Shown here: positions 47,017 through 56,968 of the stretch, one piece after another
How positions within the stretch are numbered: position 1 is the stretch's first letter
Layout of the letters: each line of letters opens with the position of its first letter
From: Ignavibacteriales bacterium
GTDB taxonomy: Bacteria; Bacteroidota; Ignavibacteria; Ignavibacteriales; Ignavibacteriaceae
Length of the DNA: 64,000 nt
Assembly: GCA_016709155.1 (NCBI GenBank)
Contig: JADJEI010000013.1
Location: 248,001 to 312,000 of the forward strand
Direction: 5' to 3'
Notes under the pieces: generated by a model
What the model was told of the DNA's origin: nothing
What the model saw: only the letters and a program-made list of their open reading frames with translations
The model's database searches: none
Position numbers and translations under genes: made by a program

Positions 47017-47202
47017 AAACGTTTTATGTGATTTGCTCAATTAATGATAAAAATATTATGTTTTATTAATATTGGCTTGATCAAAAATTAGATTTATTTG
47101 AATATAAAATAGGTTATTCGTAACAGAGTAAATGTCTATGTCTTTCTAAAATTCCTTATATTTCCCACTCAAATTCTGTAAATCTTAATAACGATTCTAA
47201 TT

Positions 47203-49239
47203 TTGGCAAAAGAAAAAATACTTGTTACTTCTGCACTTCCTTATGCAAATGGTCCGATCCATCTGGGGCATTTAAGCGGCGCATATCTTCCTGCAGATAT
47301 TTATGTGCGTTACAAAAGATTAAATGGTGATGATGTTGTTTACGTTTGTGGTTCTGATGAACACGGTGTACCAATAACAATTAGTGCAGATAAAGAAAAA
47401 GTTTCTCCTCAGGTAATTATAGATCGCTATCACGAAGCCAATAAAAAAGCTTTTGCAAGATTTGGAATGAGTTTCGATAATTACTCGCGCACAAGTCTTC
47501 CAATTCATCACGAAACCGCTAAAGAATTTTTCCTTGAATTTTATAATCGTGGATTATTTGTTGAGAAAAAATCACTCCAGTTTTATGATGATAAAGCAAA
47601 TATGTTTTTGCCTGATCGTTATGTTGAAGGTACTTGCCCCAAATGTGGTAACGAAGAAGCACGCAGCGATGAATGTGAAAATTGCGGTTCGCTCTATGAT
47701 CCATCAGAATTAAAAAATCCTAAAAGTAAAATTTCCGGTGGAACGCCAAAGTTGAAGGAAACATCGCACTATTATTTCCCGCTTGGCAAATATCAACCTG
47801 CTTTAGAAAAGTATGTTGATGAGATGAATGAAAAGTATGGATGGAAAGAAAACGTACTTCAATATTGCCGTGGTTGGTTTAAAGATGGATTAAAAGATAG
47901 AGCAATTACCAGAGATTTAGATTGGGGAATAAAAGTTCCTGTTGACTCTGCTGCCGGAAAAGTAATTTACGTTTGGTTTGAAGCAGTGCTTGGATACATA
48001 TCATCCACAAAAGAATTATCTCAGCAAAAAAATGATCCAGAACTTTGGAAAAAATATTGGCAGGATATAAAAACTAAATACATCGCATTTATTGGTAAAG
48101 ATAACGTAGTATTTCACACAATAATCTTTCCGGCAATCTTAATGGCGTGGAATGAAGGTGGAAAGGAACAATATTGTTTACCTCAAAATGTTCCTGCAAA
48201 TGAGTTCTTAAATTTTGAGGGAAAGAAATTTTCTAAGAGTAGAAATTGGGGAATTGATGTTGATGAGTTTTTAGATTTGTTTGAACCTGATTTGCTTCGT
48301 TATACACTTGCAGCAAACTTGCCTGAAACACGTGATACGGATTTTTACTGGAAAGAATTTCAATTAAGAAATAACAGCGAGCTTGCTGATATTCTTGGCA
48401 ATTTTATCAATCGTACTTTTACGTTTGTGTTTAAACATTTCGATGGAAAAGTTCCTGCTCTTGGAAAGTTTGAAAAAATCGATGAAGATATGCTCAAAGA
48501 AATTTCAGAATATCCGAAACGAGTAGCTGATTTTTTTGAAAAGTATAAAATTCGCGATGGCGTGAATGAAATTATGAATCTTGCTCGTGACGGCAATAAA
48601 TATTTTAATGATACCGAACCTTGGAAGACTGTTAAATCTAACAAAGAAAGATGCGGAACAACTTTAAATATTTGTTTGCAAACAATTTATACTTTAGCAG
48701 AATTATTTTCGCCGGTGCTTCCATTTTCAACAGAAAAATTATTTAAAATGTTAAACGCAAAACCAGTTGATTGGAAAGATTGCGGTAAACCTCAATTAAA
48801 AGAAGGACATCAATTGAATCAAAGTGAAATACTTTTTCCAAAAATTGAAGACGAAAAAATAGAAGCTCAGGTAACCAAACTTCCTAAGCCGGAAGTTGAA
48901 AAAGAAAAAGTTGGACTGATTACTTACGATGATTTTATGAAAATTCAACTCCGTACCGCAGAAGTTATTGAAGCTGAAAAAGTTCCGAAGAGCGAAAAAC
49001 TTTTAAAGTTAAAAGTTAAATTAGAAAATGAAGAAAGACAGGTTATTGCAGGGATAGCAAAATCTTACCAACCGGAAAATTTGATTGGTAAAAAAGTAGT
49101 GATCGTTGCAAATTTGCAGCCTGCAAAGCTAATGGGTTTAGAATCAAATGGGATGATATTAGCCGTTGAAACTTCAGAAGGTGGTTTGCAGGTTTTGAAT
49201 TTACCTGATAATGTAAATAATGGAACAAGAGTCAAATAA
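47203..49239 (+). CDS. metG: Methionyl-tRNA synthetase with C-terminal tRNA-binding domain
   Basis: 678 residues. The TTG at 47203 is accepted as start because it gives the exact family N-terminus AKEKILVTSALPYANG. The HIGH-type motif is HLGHLSG, the zinc knuckle has CPKCG and CENCG, and the KMSKS-type loop is KKFSKSRNWG. The C-terminal EMAP/OB-type domain (about 565-678) includes FMKIQLRTAEVIEAEKVP and VVIVANLQPAKLMGLESNG. This is the long dimer-forming form. The secreted subtilase gene starts 21 bases later. Confidence 0.96.
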   Translation: MAKEKILVTSALPYANGPIHLGHLSGAYLPADIYVRYKRLNGDDVVYVCGSDEHGVPITISADKEKVSPQVIIDRYHEANKKAFARFGMSFDNYSRTSLPIHHETAKEFFLEFYNRGLFVEKKSLQFYDDKANMFLPDRYVEGTCPKCGNEEARSDECENCGSLYDPSELKNPKSKISGGTPKLKETSHYYFPLGKYQPALEKYVDEMNEKYGWKENVLQYCRGWFKDGLKDRAITRDLDWGIKVPVDSAAGKVIYVWFEAVLGYISSTKELSQQKNDPELWKKYWQDIKTKYIAFIGKDNVVFHTIIFPAILMAWNEGGKEQYCLPQNVPANEFLNFEGKKFSKSRNWGIDVDEFLDLFEPDLLRYTLAANLPETRDTDFYWKEFQLRNNSELADILGNFINRTFTFVFKHFDGKVPALGKFEKIDEDMLKEISEYPKRVADFFEKYKIRDGVNEIMNLARDGNKYFNDTEPWKTVKSNKERCGTTLNICLQTIYTLAELFSPVLPFSTEKLFKMLNAKPVDWKDCGKPQLKEGHQLNQSEILFPKIEDEKIEAQVTKLPKPEVEKEKVGLITYDDFMKIQLRTAEVIEAEKVPKSEKLLKLKVKLENEERQVIAGIAKSYQPENLIGKKVVIVANLQPAKLMGLESNGMILAVETSEGGLQVLNLPDNVNNGTRVK

Positions 49240-49260
49240 TAAATTTAAGGGAAGAATAGA

Positions 49261-51299
49261 ATGAAAAAAGTTTTGTGGATAATAGTTTTTGCTTCAATTG
49301 CAGTTTTAACTCAATCAGAAAACAAATTATCCTCGCAGTTAAAAAATGTTTTAATGAGTAAACAAAGCAATGATAAAGTGCTTGTTTGGATTTTCTTGAA
49401 AGATAAAGGCAGCAACACAAATTATTTTCTGAGCAATCCCGAGCAGGTTGTAAGTGAAAAATCACTTAATAGAAGAAGCAAGGTACTTTCAAAATCTTCA
49501 TTGATCTCCTATTACGATATTCCAGTAAATACTGATTATATCAACGAATTACAAATCAATGGATTTGAGATCAAAAATAAATCTCGCTGGTTAAATGGTG
49601 TTTCGGGATATATCGAGTCCTCAAAACTCAGCCGGCTATCAGATCTGCCATTCATTAAATCAATTGACATTGTTCGAGGATATAAAAATGACGAAATAAA
49701 AAATGAAAACACTAATCCAATTTTTACAGATAATCAATTAACTAAAAATCCTGATCAGCCAAATTCATTCAACTACGGAAATTCATTCACACAGCTTCAA
49801 CAAATAAATGTACCGGCACTGCATGATTTGGGTTACTTTGGGCAGGGGGTAACAATTTGTCTGATGGATGCTGGATTCAACCGGCTTACTCACGAATCTT
49901 TTAGCACTATGAATATTATCGCTGCATGGGATTTTGTAAATGGTGACTCAAACGTTGGCGACGAAGGCGACATGGGAAGCGGTTCTCACGGAACGGAAAC
50001 ACTTTCTACCATTGGCGGATTCAAAGAAGGAAAATTATTGGACCGGCATTCGATGCAGATTTTATTCTTGCTAAAACTGAAAATACCGACAGTGAAACTC
50101 CGGTTGAAGAAGATAACTGGATTGCCGCACTCGAATGGGCTGATAGCATTGGCGTTGATGTAACCTCCACTTCACTCGGATATCTTGATTATGACCCTCC
50201 TTTCCAAAGCTATACCTGGGAAGATATGGACGGGAACACTGCGTTGATAACAATTGCCGGTGATATTGCCGTTAGTCTTGGAATAGTAGTAGTAAACTCC
50301 GCCGGCAACTCAGGATTTAATTCAAGCCATAATACACTTGGTGCGCCTGCCGACGGCGACAGCATAATTACTGCCGGCGCAGTCGAAAGCAATGGTCAGC
50401 GATCATCGTTCAGCAGTGTTGGTCCTACAGTTGATGGCAGAATAAAACCGGACGTTATGGCGATGGGTGATGGTGTTGTAGTTGCAAGCCCTTCAAATGA
50501 TCATCAATATACCACTGCTTCGGGAACATCATTTAGCTGTCCTTTAACCGCCGGTGTGGCTGCACTTATTCTTTCTGTTAATTCTAATCTCACGCCGATG
50601 ATGGTGCGCGAAGCAATGTGGAATACTTCCTCCAATCATAACAATCCAAATAACTCAATAGGATGGGGCATACTAAATGCTTTTGATGCATCAAATTATT
50701 TCCCTATTCCTGTAGAACTTGAATCATTTTCAGCTAACGTTATTGGAACAGATGTTTTATTAAACTGGATTACTTCTACCGAGAAAAATAATTCCGGGTT
50801 TGAAGTGCAAAGAAAAACTAAAGAGGAAAATGAATTTAAAACATTAATTTTTATCGAAGGAAATGGGACAACAACCGAACAAAATTCCTATTCTTTCATA
50901 GATAAAAATTCACCATCCGGTTTTATTACCTATAGATTGAAGCAAATTGATTTTGATGGCAGTTTCGAATATTCGAATATAATTGAAGTTGAAGTCATTT
51001 CACCAAAAGTATTTTCACTTGAACAAAATTATCCGAATCCATTCAACCCGACAACAAAAATTAAATATGTTATTCCAAACATCGAAACATTGCAAGGAGC
51101 TTCCCTGCAAGTAACACTAAAGATTTATGATGTACTTGGAAATGAAATAACTACACTTGTAAACGAACAACAACAACCCGGCACATACGAAGTAGAATTT
51201 AATACGGGTCAAACTGTCAATATTTCCAGTGCTGTTTATTTCTATCAATTAAAAGCAGGAAATTTTGTCGAAACAAAAAAAATGATTCTGAATAAATAA
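49261..51299 (+). pseudogene. Secreted S8 subtilisin-like protease with T9SS sorting domain, one frameshift
   Basis: A signal peptide (about 1-20) and a propeptide-like region precede the subtilase domain with Asp203 (LMDAGF), His243 (GSGSHGTE) and, in the second piece, Ser in SGTSFSCPLTAG. A fibronectin-like linker and the type A T9SS signal NYPNPFNPTTKIKY ... KKMILNK complete it. The frame breaks at GG (50040-50041), where one more G gives KLLGPAFDA and restores about 680 residues. The protease would be secreted through T9SS and anchored at the surface. Confidence 0.88.
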
Positions 51300-51433
51300 C
51301 TGATTGCGGGTATAAAAGATTAGAAAACACAAAGATAATTGTGCTATCACAATCAAATTACCTTGTTTTTCATAGCCCTATTGGGTAAAATTTAAAATTA
51401 AATTTAATAACATTTTATAGGAGATAAATATAA

Positions 51434-53410
51434 ATGCGTTCACCTTTTCTTTTTATGATCATTGGATTATTTGGCTTGCTGCTTTCATCATGTTCGCCTG
51501 AACATTCCGAAATAATAGTTTCAAAATTCGATGATACAGAGATCACGATGAAAGAGTTCGAAGAAGCTTATGCAAAAATGTCGGCGGAATTGAAGAAGCA
51601 AAAACAGATTCACTTCCGAAACTTCAAAATTTTCTTGATCTTTATACCAATTTCAAAATGAAATTAAGAGACGCCTCAATCAGAGGCTTTGATAACAACG
51701 AAATCCTTTCTGCTGAGTTATTAGATTATCAAAGGAAAGTCGGTAGTTCATATATTTTAGAAAAACAAGTTGTGGAACCTGCGGTTGAAAAACTCTATGA
51801 CAGAAGAAAAGAAGAATTAAGAGTCAGCCACTTGATGGTGCGCGCAACAGCCGGAAGCAATATTGATTCATTAAGACAAGTTGCTCAAATTTATCTTGAC
51901 AGCATTAACAACGGCGCTGATTATGAAACTATGGTAAAACGTCATTCTGATGACAATTTTTCCAAAGCATCCGGCGGCGATATTTTTTATGTAACAGGTG
52001 GGCAGCTTCCCTGGGAGTTTGAAGATGCTGCTTATAATACTCCTAAAGGTCAAATATATCCCGCTCTCGTTCAAACTAAATTTGGATTTCACATTATTAA
52101 AGTAACCGACAGAAAACCGCGCATCGCCAAAATTAAGGCAAGCCACATATTAATTAGTTACCAGGACAGTGAAGGCAAAATTGATTCTGCAGCAGCGAAA
52201 TTAAAAATGGATACTGTTCTTGCCAAGCTAAGTTCAGGCGAAAGTTTTGAAGAGGTAGCAAAACAATATTCAATGGACCCAGGCTCAAAGGATAAAGGCG
52301 GCGATCTTGGATTTTTCGAACGTCGTATGATGGTAAAAGAATTTGATGAAGTTGCATTTAATCTTGAAATTGGTCAAGTGTCCAATGTTGTTAAAACAAA
52401 TTTTGGTTATCATATTATTAAGTGTACAGACAAACAACCCATCCCTCCATTCGAATCAGAAAAAGAAAATTTGAAAAAAGTTTATCGTCAGGGAAGATTC
52501 AATGACGATAATAATATTTTAGTTGACTCATTAAAGGCGAAATATAATTTTCAGCAGAATCAACAAACAGTCGATTTTTTACTAGCCAATAGTGATGGTT
52601 TCCATTTTGGTGAAGAACATCCGAAGAAAGATGAGATCGGTGCGATGACATTGTTCACTGCAGCAGGCAAAAACTTTAATGCATTGGACGTTCTGCAGAG
52701 AATAGGACAGGATAAAGAATTCGCTTCCAAAGAATTAAAATCAGAAGCATTTGAACCCGCTCTTAAAAAAATCTCCGGCGAAATGCTTTTTGGAAGAAGA
52801 CGCAATGAATCTTGATAAACGCGATCCACAGTTTGCTTCTCTTATGAAAGATTATCGAGATGGAATTTATATTTTCAAACTTCAAGAGGAAGAAGTATGG
52901 AATAAACTTTCCGTTGATAGTACAAAACTTTATAACTATTGGGAAGAGAATAAATCAAATTATGTTATGCCTGATAAAATAAGTTTCAGTGAAATTTATT
53001 CTGCAAAAGATTCTTTGATTAATCATTACTATTCATTGCTTCAGTCGGGTGAAAATTTTGATTCATTAGCATTCAAATACACCGAACGACCAGGATTTAA
53101 AACTAAAGCAGGAAATTATGGACTGGTTGATGTGACTTCTTCCGTCCTTTCACGCGAAGCTGACAAGCTCAAAACCACTGGCGAATATTCAACCCCGTTT
53201 AAGAATGGTGCGGGTTATTCTATCTTCAAATTAAATTCGAAAGAAGCATCAAGATTAAAAACTTTTGAAGAAGCCAAACCAGAAGTTTCAGGCACCGTGC
53301 AGGAAATGGAAAGCAAGCGGTTGGAGAACGATTATATCAGTGGACTAAAGAATACTTACAACCCGCAATATTTTTATGAAGAGCTTCAAAAAGCTTTTAA
53401 ACAAGAATAA
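51434..53410 (+). pseudogene. PpiC-type peptidyl-prolyl isomerase lipoprotein, two frameshifts
   Basis: Periplasmic foldase of about 660 residues when corrected. The signal ends in LLSSC, a lipobox. Two parvulin repeats are visible in the large middle piece (RVSHLMVRA...FGFHIIKVTD and IKASHILISY...FGYHIIKCTD), and a third, degenerate one follows in the last piece. The frame breaks at an A5 tract (51574-51578, one base short) and at a T5 tract (52787-52791, one base too many). ATAGGAGAT precedes the first ATG. It starts a cluster of three chaperone genes. Confidence 0.85.
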
Positions 53411-54211
53411 TATAGTTATTGGTTTTCTCACCGCAGTTATTTTCGTAAGCTGCGGTGAGGAAAAACCGAAAGATGGATATCTTGCAAGAGTAAACGATAC
53501 CTATCTTTCCGCAGAGGAATTTGAAAATCTCTCAAAATTATCTTCTTTAAAAGGCAAATTCCGTGAAGAAATTATCAGGCAGTGGATAGAAAAAGAGCTG
53601 CTGTACCAGGAAGCAAAATCTGATGGTATCACGGACGAAGTCGAATACAAAAGGATAATAGAAAATTCCCGCAAAGAACTTGCAGCTTCATTTCTATTAA
53701 AAAAAATTATTGATGATGCTTCATTCAATTTTGAAACTGAAGATATTAAGAAATTCTATGAAAATAATAATCAGCTTTTTATATCACGGCAAAAACTTTT
53801 TTAATAAACAAAGTTGAATTTGAAGATGAAGATCAGGCAATACAATTTAGAACAACTGCTGTTGAGAGTGATTGGTACAAAGCAGTAAATGCATTCAGCG
53901 GCGATTCTGTTTTTCTTTCTTCTGTGATCAATTCGCTGTTCACAGAAAATGATTTCTTTTCTGCCCGATCTTTCAGATTAGTTAATGGTTTGTCAGCGAA
54001 TGAAATTAGTATTGTTTTTGAAAATGAAAACCATCATTATGAAGTACTCCAATTGCTTCAGAGTTATGAGACAGGTGAACTAATGCCGTTCGAAGCTGCA
54101 CGAAATATTGTCGAAGCGGAATATCTTGCGGTTAAAAGAGAAGAAATTATTGATGCTTATTTAAAAGATCTTTACTCAAATAATGAAATTGAAATTATAT
54201 ACGGAAAGTAA
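53376..54211 (+). pseudogene. SurA-like periplasmic chaperone lipoprotein, one frameshift
   Basis: Starts inside the end of the preceding chaperone gene (35-base overlap). The N-terminus has a membrane-targeting segment and a lipobox FVSC (about residue 26), then the SurA_N-like helical region (RVNDTYLSAEEFENL, RQWIEKELLYQEA). The frame is lost at an A5 tract (53791-53795); one more A continues the protein to the TAA at 54209-54211, about 277 residues. No clear parvulin domain is visible, so it may be a chaperone without isomerase activity. Confidence 0.78.
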
Positions 54212-55486
54212 ATGAAAAAAATTCTGTGTTTGGCGCTAATAGGGTTACTAAATTTTTCGGCAATGGCTCAACAGGTACTCGATAAAGTTGCAGCTATTGT
54301 AGATAATGAAATTATTTCACAAGGTGAACTCGACTTTCAAACAGCATTATTTGCATCTCAAAGGAAGGTTGATATTAATACCCCAGGGCTTAAAGAAAAA
54401 ATTCTGAACTCAATGATCGAAGACAAACTTGTATATGCCCAAGCTAAACTTGATTCAATTGAAGTAACCGATGATGAAGTTAATCAGCGTATTGATTATC
54501 AAATCAATTCTTTTATCCAGCAATACGGCTCGAAAGAAAAAGTCGAGCAGGTTTATGGAATGACAGTAGAAAAAATTAAGCGCGAATTAAAAGATGATGT
54601 CAGAAAAAACCTGATGGTGCAAATGCTTCAACAAAAGAAATTTGGGAATACCGAAGCATCCCGCAGGGAGGTGGAAGAGTTTTACAGCCTCTATAAAGAT
54701 AGCCTTGGTGTGATTCCTGAAAAATTGAAAATCTCTCACATCTATATAAATCCGAAAGCTTCGGACGATTCAAAGAAAAAATATTATCAACTTGCTCAGT
54801 CGCTTTTAGATTCAATTAAAAATGGTGCTGACTTTGGAACTCTTGCTATTAAGTATTCCGAGGACCCCGGCAGTGCTGCTTCCGGCGGCGATCTCGGATT
54901 TGTTAAAAAAGGTGTTTTCTATGCTGAGTTTGAATCAGCCGCTTTCGATTTACAGCCCAGAGAATTGTCAGCAGTAGTTGAGTCGCCTGTTGGATTCCAT
55001 ATCATACAGCTTCTTGAAAGACGCGGCGAATCAATTCACACCCGCCATATACTAATTAAAATAAAAGCAGACGATCAAGCTGATCTAAGAGCAATCCAAT
55101 TATTAACTGATGTTCGCGACAGCATTATGCAGGATGTGAGTAAGTTCAAATCTTTCGCTGTCAAATATAGTCAGGATAAAGAAACCGCTCCATTTGGCGG
55201 TGATCTTGGAACTTACTACATCAATCAGCTTGATAAAAACCTTTTGGATGTTGTTTCTAAAATGAAGCAGGGGGAAGTAAGTTTTCCGAGACGAATTGAA
55301 TACTCTGCCGGAAATTACGGCTACCACATTGTTTATCTTGAAGAAAAAATTCCACAGCATCCAGCCGATCTTGAAATTGATTATGCCGAGTTGAAAAAAC
55401 TTGCCGATGAACAGAAAAAGCAAAAAAAATATGAAAGCTGGATGGCAGAATTAAAATCTCAAATCTTTTGGGAAGTAAAAAATTAA
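54212..55486 (+). CDS. surA: SurA-like periplasmic peptidyl-prolyl isomerase
   Basis: 424 residues, intact. A signal peptide ends near AMAQQ (residue 20). The SurA N-domain follows (DKVAAIVDNEIISQGELD, ILNSMIEDKLVYAQA). Two parvulin domains come after it, the first with KISHIYINP and GGDLGFVKKG plus GFHIIQLLE, the second with HTRHILIKI and FGGDLGTYY plus YGYHIVYLE. It helps outer-membrane protein folding in the periplasm. The ATG abuts the stop of the preceding gene, so the three chaperone genes form one operon. Confidence 0.9.
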   Translation: MKKILCLALIGLLNFSAMAQQVLDKVAAIVDNEIISQGELDFQTALFASQRKVDINTPGLKEKILNSMIEDKLVYAQAKLDSIEVTDDEVNQRIDYQINSFIQQYGSKEKVEQVYGMTVEKIKRELKDDVRKNLMVQMLQQKKFGNTEASRREVEEFYSLYKDSLGVIPEKLKISHIYINPKASDDSKKKYYQLAQSLLDSIKNGADFGTLAIKYSEDPGSAASGGDLGFVKKGVFYAEFESAAFDLQPRELSAVVESPVGFHIIQLLERRGESIHTRHILIKIKADDQADLRAIQLLTDVRDSIMQDVSKFKSFAVKYSQDKETAPFGGDLGTYYINQLDKNLLDVVSKMKQGEVSFPRRIEYSAGNYGYHIVYLEEKIPQHPADLEIDYAELKKLADEQKKQKKYESWMAELKSQIFWEVKN

Positions 55487-55531
55487 GTTTCCGAAAAATT
55501 ATTAAAAAAATCTCTAAAGAATTCTATCGTT

Positions 55532-55558
55532 GTCATCCTGAGCCTGTCGAAGGATGGC
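55532..55558. repeat. Short dispersed-type palindromic repeat
   Basis: GTCATCCTGAGCCTGTCGA followed by AGGATGGC; CATCCT (55534-55539) and AGGATG (55551-55556) pair. The GTCATCCTG word is also found, with one change, in the element at 63343-63477. It lies between surA and moxR. Confidence 0.6.
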
Positions 55559-55598
55559 TTTCTCTTGAAAACATAATAATTAAAAAAAAGGTTGATGA

Positions 55599-56591
55599 TT
55601 GAAAGACTCAGATTCACAAGTTGATGACATAAAATTAGTCGAAGAACTTAAAACAAAAGTATCTTCAATAAAAAAGGAACTTGCTAAAGTTATTGTCGGG
55701 CAGAATGAAATAATTGATCAAATAATTATTGCGTTGCTGTCAAATGGTCACTGCCTGCTCGTTGGGGTGCCGGGACTTGCAAAGACACTGCTGATAAAAT
55801 CATTAGCCGATGTGATGGATCTCAAATTCAACCGCATTCAGTTTACCCCCGACCTTATGCCCAGCGATATCACCGGCACAGAATTAATTGAAGAAGATCC
55901 GCTGACTAAAAGAAGAAATTTTCGATTTATACCGGGACCTGTTTTTGCTAACATAATTTTAGCAGATGAAATAAACCGTACCCCTCCCAAAACTCAAGCT
56001 GCACTTCTCGAAGCTATGCAGGAACATAAAGTAACTGCTGCCGGAGTGAGCTATAAGCTTGATGAACCATTCTTCGTACTGGCAACACAAAATCCTATTG
56101 AACAGGAAGGAACCTATCCACTGCCCGAAGCTCAGCTCGATCGTTTTATGTTCAATCTCTGGCTCGATTATCCCAGCTTTGATGAAGAACTAAAAATAGT
56201 TGAAACAACCACAAGTCAGTATTCGGCAAAATTGCAAAAAGTAATTAATGGTAGTGAATTAACTTCCTTTCAGAATTTAGTTAGAAGAGTTCCTGTCGCT
56301 GATAATGTCATACAATATGCAGTAAAAATTGTAAACCTAACCCGTCCTGCAAATCCTGAAGCTCCAAAGTTTATAAAGGATTGGATTACCTGGGGCGCCG
56401 GTCCGCGTGCGTCACAGTATTTGATACTTGCAGCAAAAACAAAATCAATTATCGAAGGGAGATTCACACCGAATATTGATGATGTGAAATCAGCCCTGAT
56501 TCCAGTGCTAAGGCATAGGATCATCACCAACTTCAGTGCAGAAGCTGAAGGAATCAGATCTGTTGAAGTGATTAAGAAATTGATCAACTAA
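55599..56591 (+). CDS. MoxR-family AAA+ ATPase
   Basis: 330 residues with Walker A LLVGVPGLAKTLL (about 52-64), Walker B ILADEINRTPPKTQAALLEAMQE and sensor segment FVLATQNPIEQEGTYPLPEAQLDRF, a near-diagnostic MoxR block. A TTG start at 55599 is used; an ATG nearby is out of frame. MoxR proteins are cofactor- or complex-maturing chaperones that usually have a DUF58/VWA partner downstream; here a terminator and a repeat array follow instead. Confidence 0.93.
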   Translation: MKDSDSQVDDIKLVEELKTKVSSIKKELAKVIVGQNEIIDQIIIALLSNGHCLLVGVPGLAKTLLIKSLADVMDLKFNRIQFTPDLMPSDITGTELIEEDPLTKRRNFRFIPGPVFANIILADEINRTPPKTQAALLEAMQEHKVTAAGVSYKLDEPFFVLATQNPIEQEGTYPLPEAQLDRFMFNLWLDYPSFDEELKIVETTTSQYSAKLQKVINGSELTSFQNLVRRVPVADNVIQYAVKIVNLTRPANPEAPKFIKDWITWGAGPRASQYLILAAKTKSIIEGRFTPNIDDVKSALIPVLRHRIITNFSAEAEGIRSVEVIKKLIN

Positions 56592-56592
56592 C

Positions 56593-56625
56593 ACCTCCGA
56601 GGTTTAGGAAAACCTCGGAGGTTTT
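56593..56625 (+). terminator. Strong hairpin terminator after moxR
   Basis: A perfect 13-bp stem ACCTCCGAGGTTT / AAACCTCGGAGGT with loop AGGA begins two bases after the moxR stop and is followed by a short T run. Confidence 0.85.
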
Positions 56626-56644
56626 GTAATCGTCAAATCTAAAA

Positions 56645-56880
56645 TTTCAATATACTACTGTAAAAATCTGCAATAGGGTCCTGAAGCTTCATGGTCGTAT
56701 TGTCAAAATCTGCAATAGGGTTCTGAAGCTTCATGGTCATATTGCAAAAATCTGCAATAGGGCTTTGAAGCTTCATGGTCGTATTGTAAAAAGTTGCAAT
56801 AGGGAACTGAACGTTCAAGGCTGTATTGTAAAAAGTTGCAATAGGGCTTTGAAGCTTCATGATCGTATTGTAAAAGTAAG
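56645..56880. repeat. Tandem array of five 42-bp dyad-symmetric units
   Basis: Five units start at 56671, 56713, 56755, 56797 and 56839, each exactly 42 bases. Each reads CAATA, 6 bases, TGAAGCTTCA, 6 bases, TATTG, then a 10-base spacer such as TAAAAATCTG. The right half of a decayed sixth unit precedes them (56645-56670). Unit 4 has TGAACGTTCA, so both centre bases changed and the palindrome is kept. On the minus strand the array is open in more than one frame (14-residue repeats), but the starts are poor, so I treat it as a DNA/RNA element rather than a gene. Confidence 0.85.
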
Positions 56881-56968
56881 CAAGCCAATCTGGCAAAAAA
56901 GTTTGCCATTATAATCTTCTGAATCAAAATATGTATAGAATTTTGGTCAGCATGAGCGATAAGTCTTT

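Noticed and set aside
46938..47202. SAM-type riboswitch before the trans-sulfuration gene
   Set aside because: I looked for a multi-stem leader with a terminator and found only a single palindrome; nothing matched a known SAM riboswitch core.
56645..56880. CRISPR array
   Set aside because: The units are contiguous tandem repeats of 42 bases; the 10-base spacers are nearly identical, so there are no unique spacers, and no cas genes are near.
56639..56927. Two overlapping minus-strand open frames with 14-residue repeats
   Set aside because: They are open only because the repeat length is a multiple of three; the start codons are TTG or poorly placed and no Shine-Dalgarno is seen.
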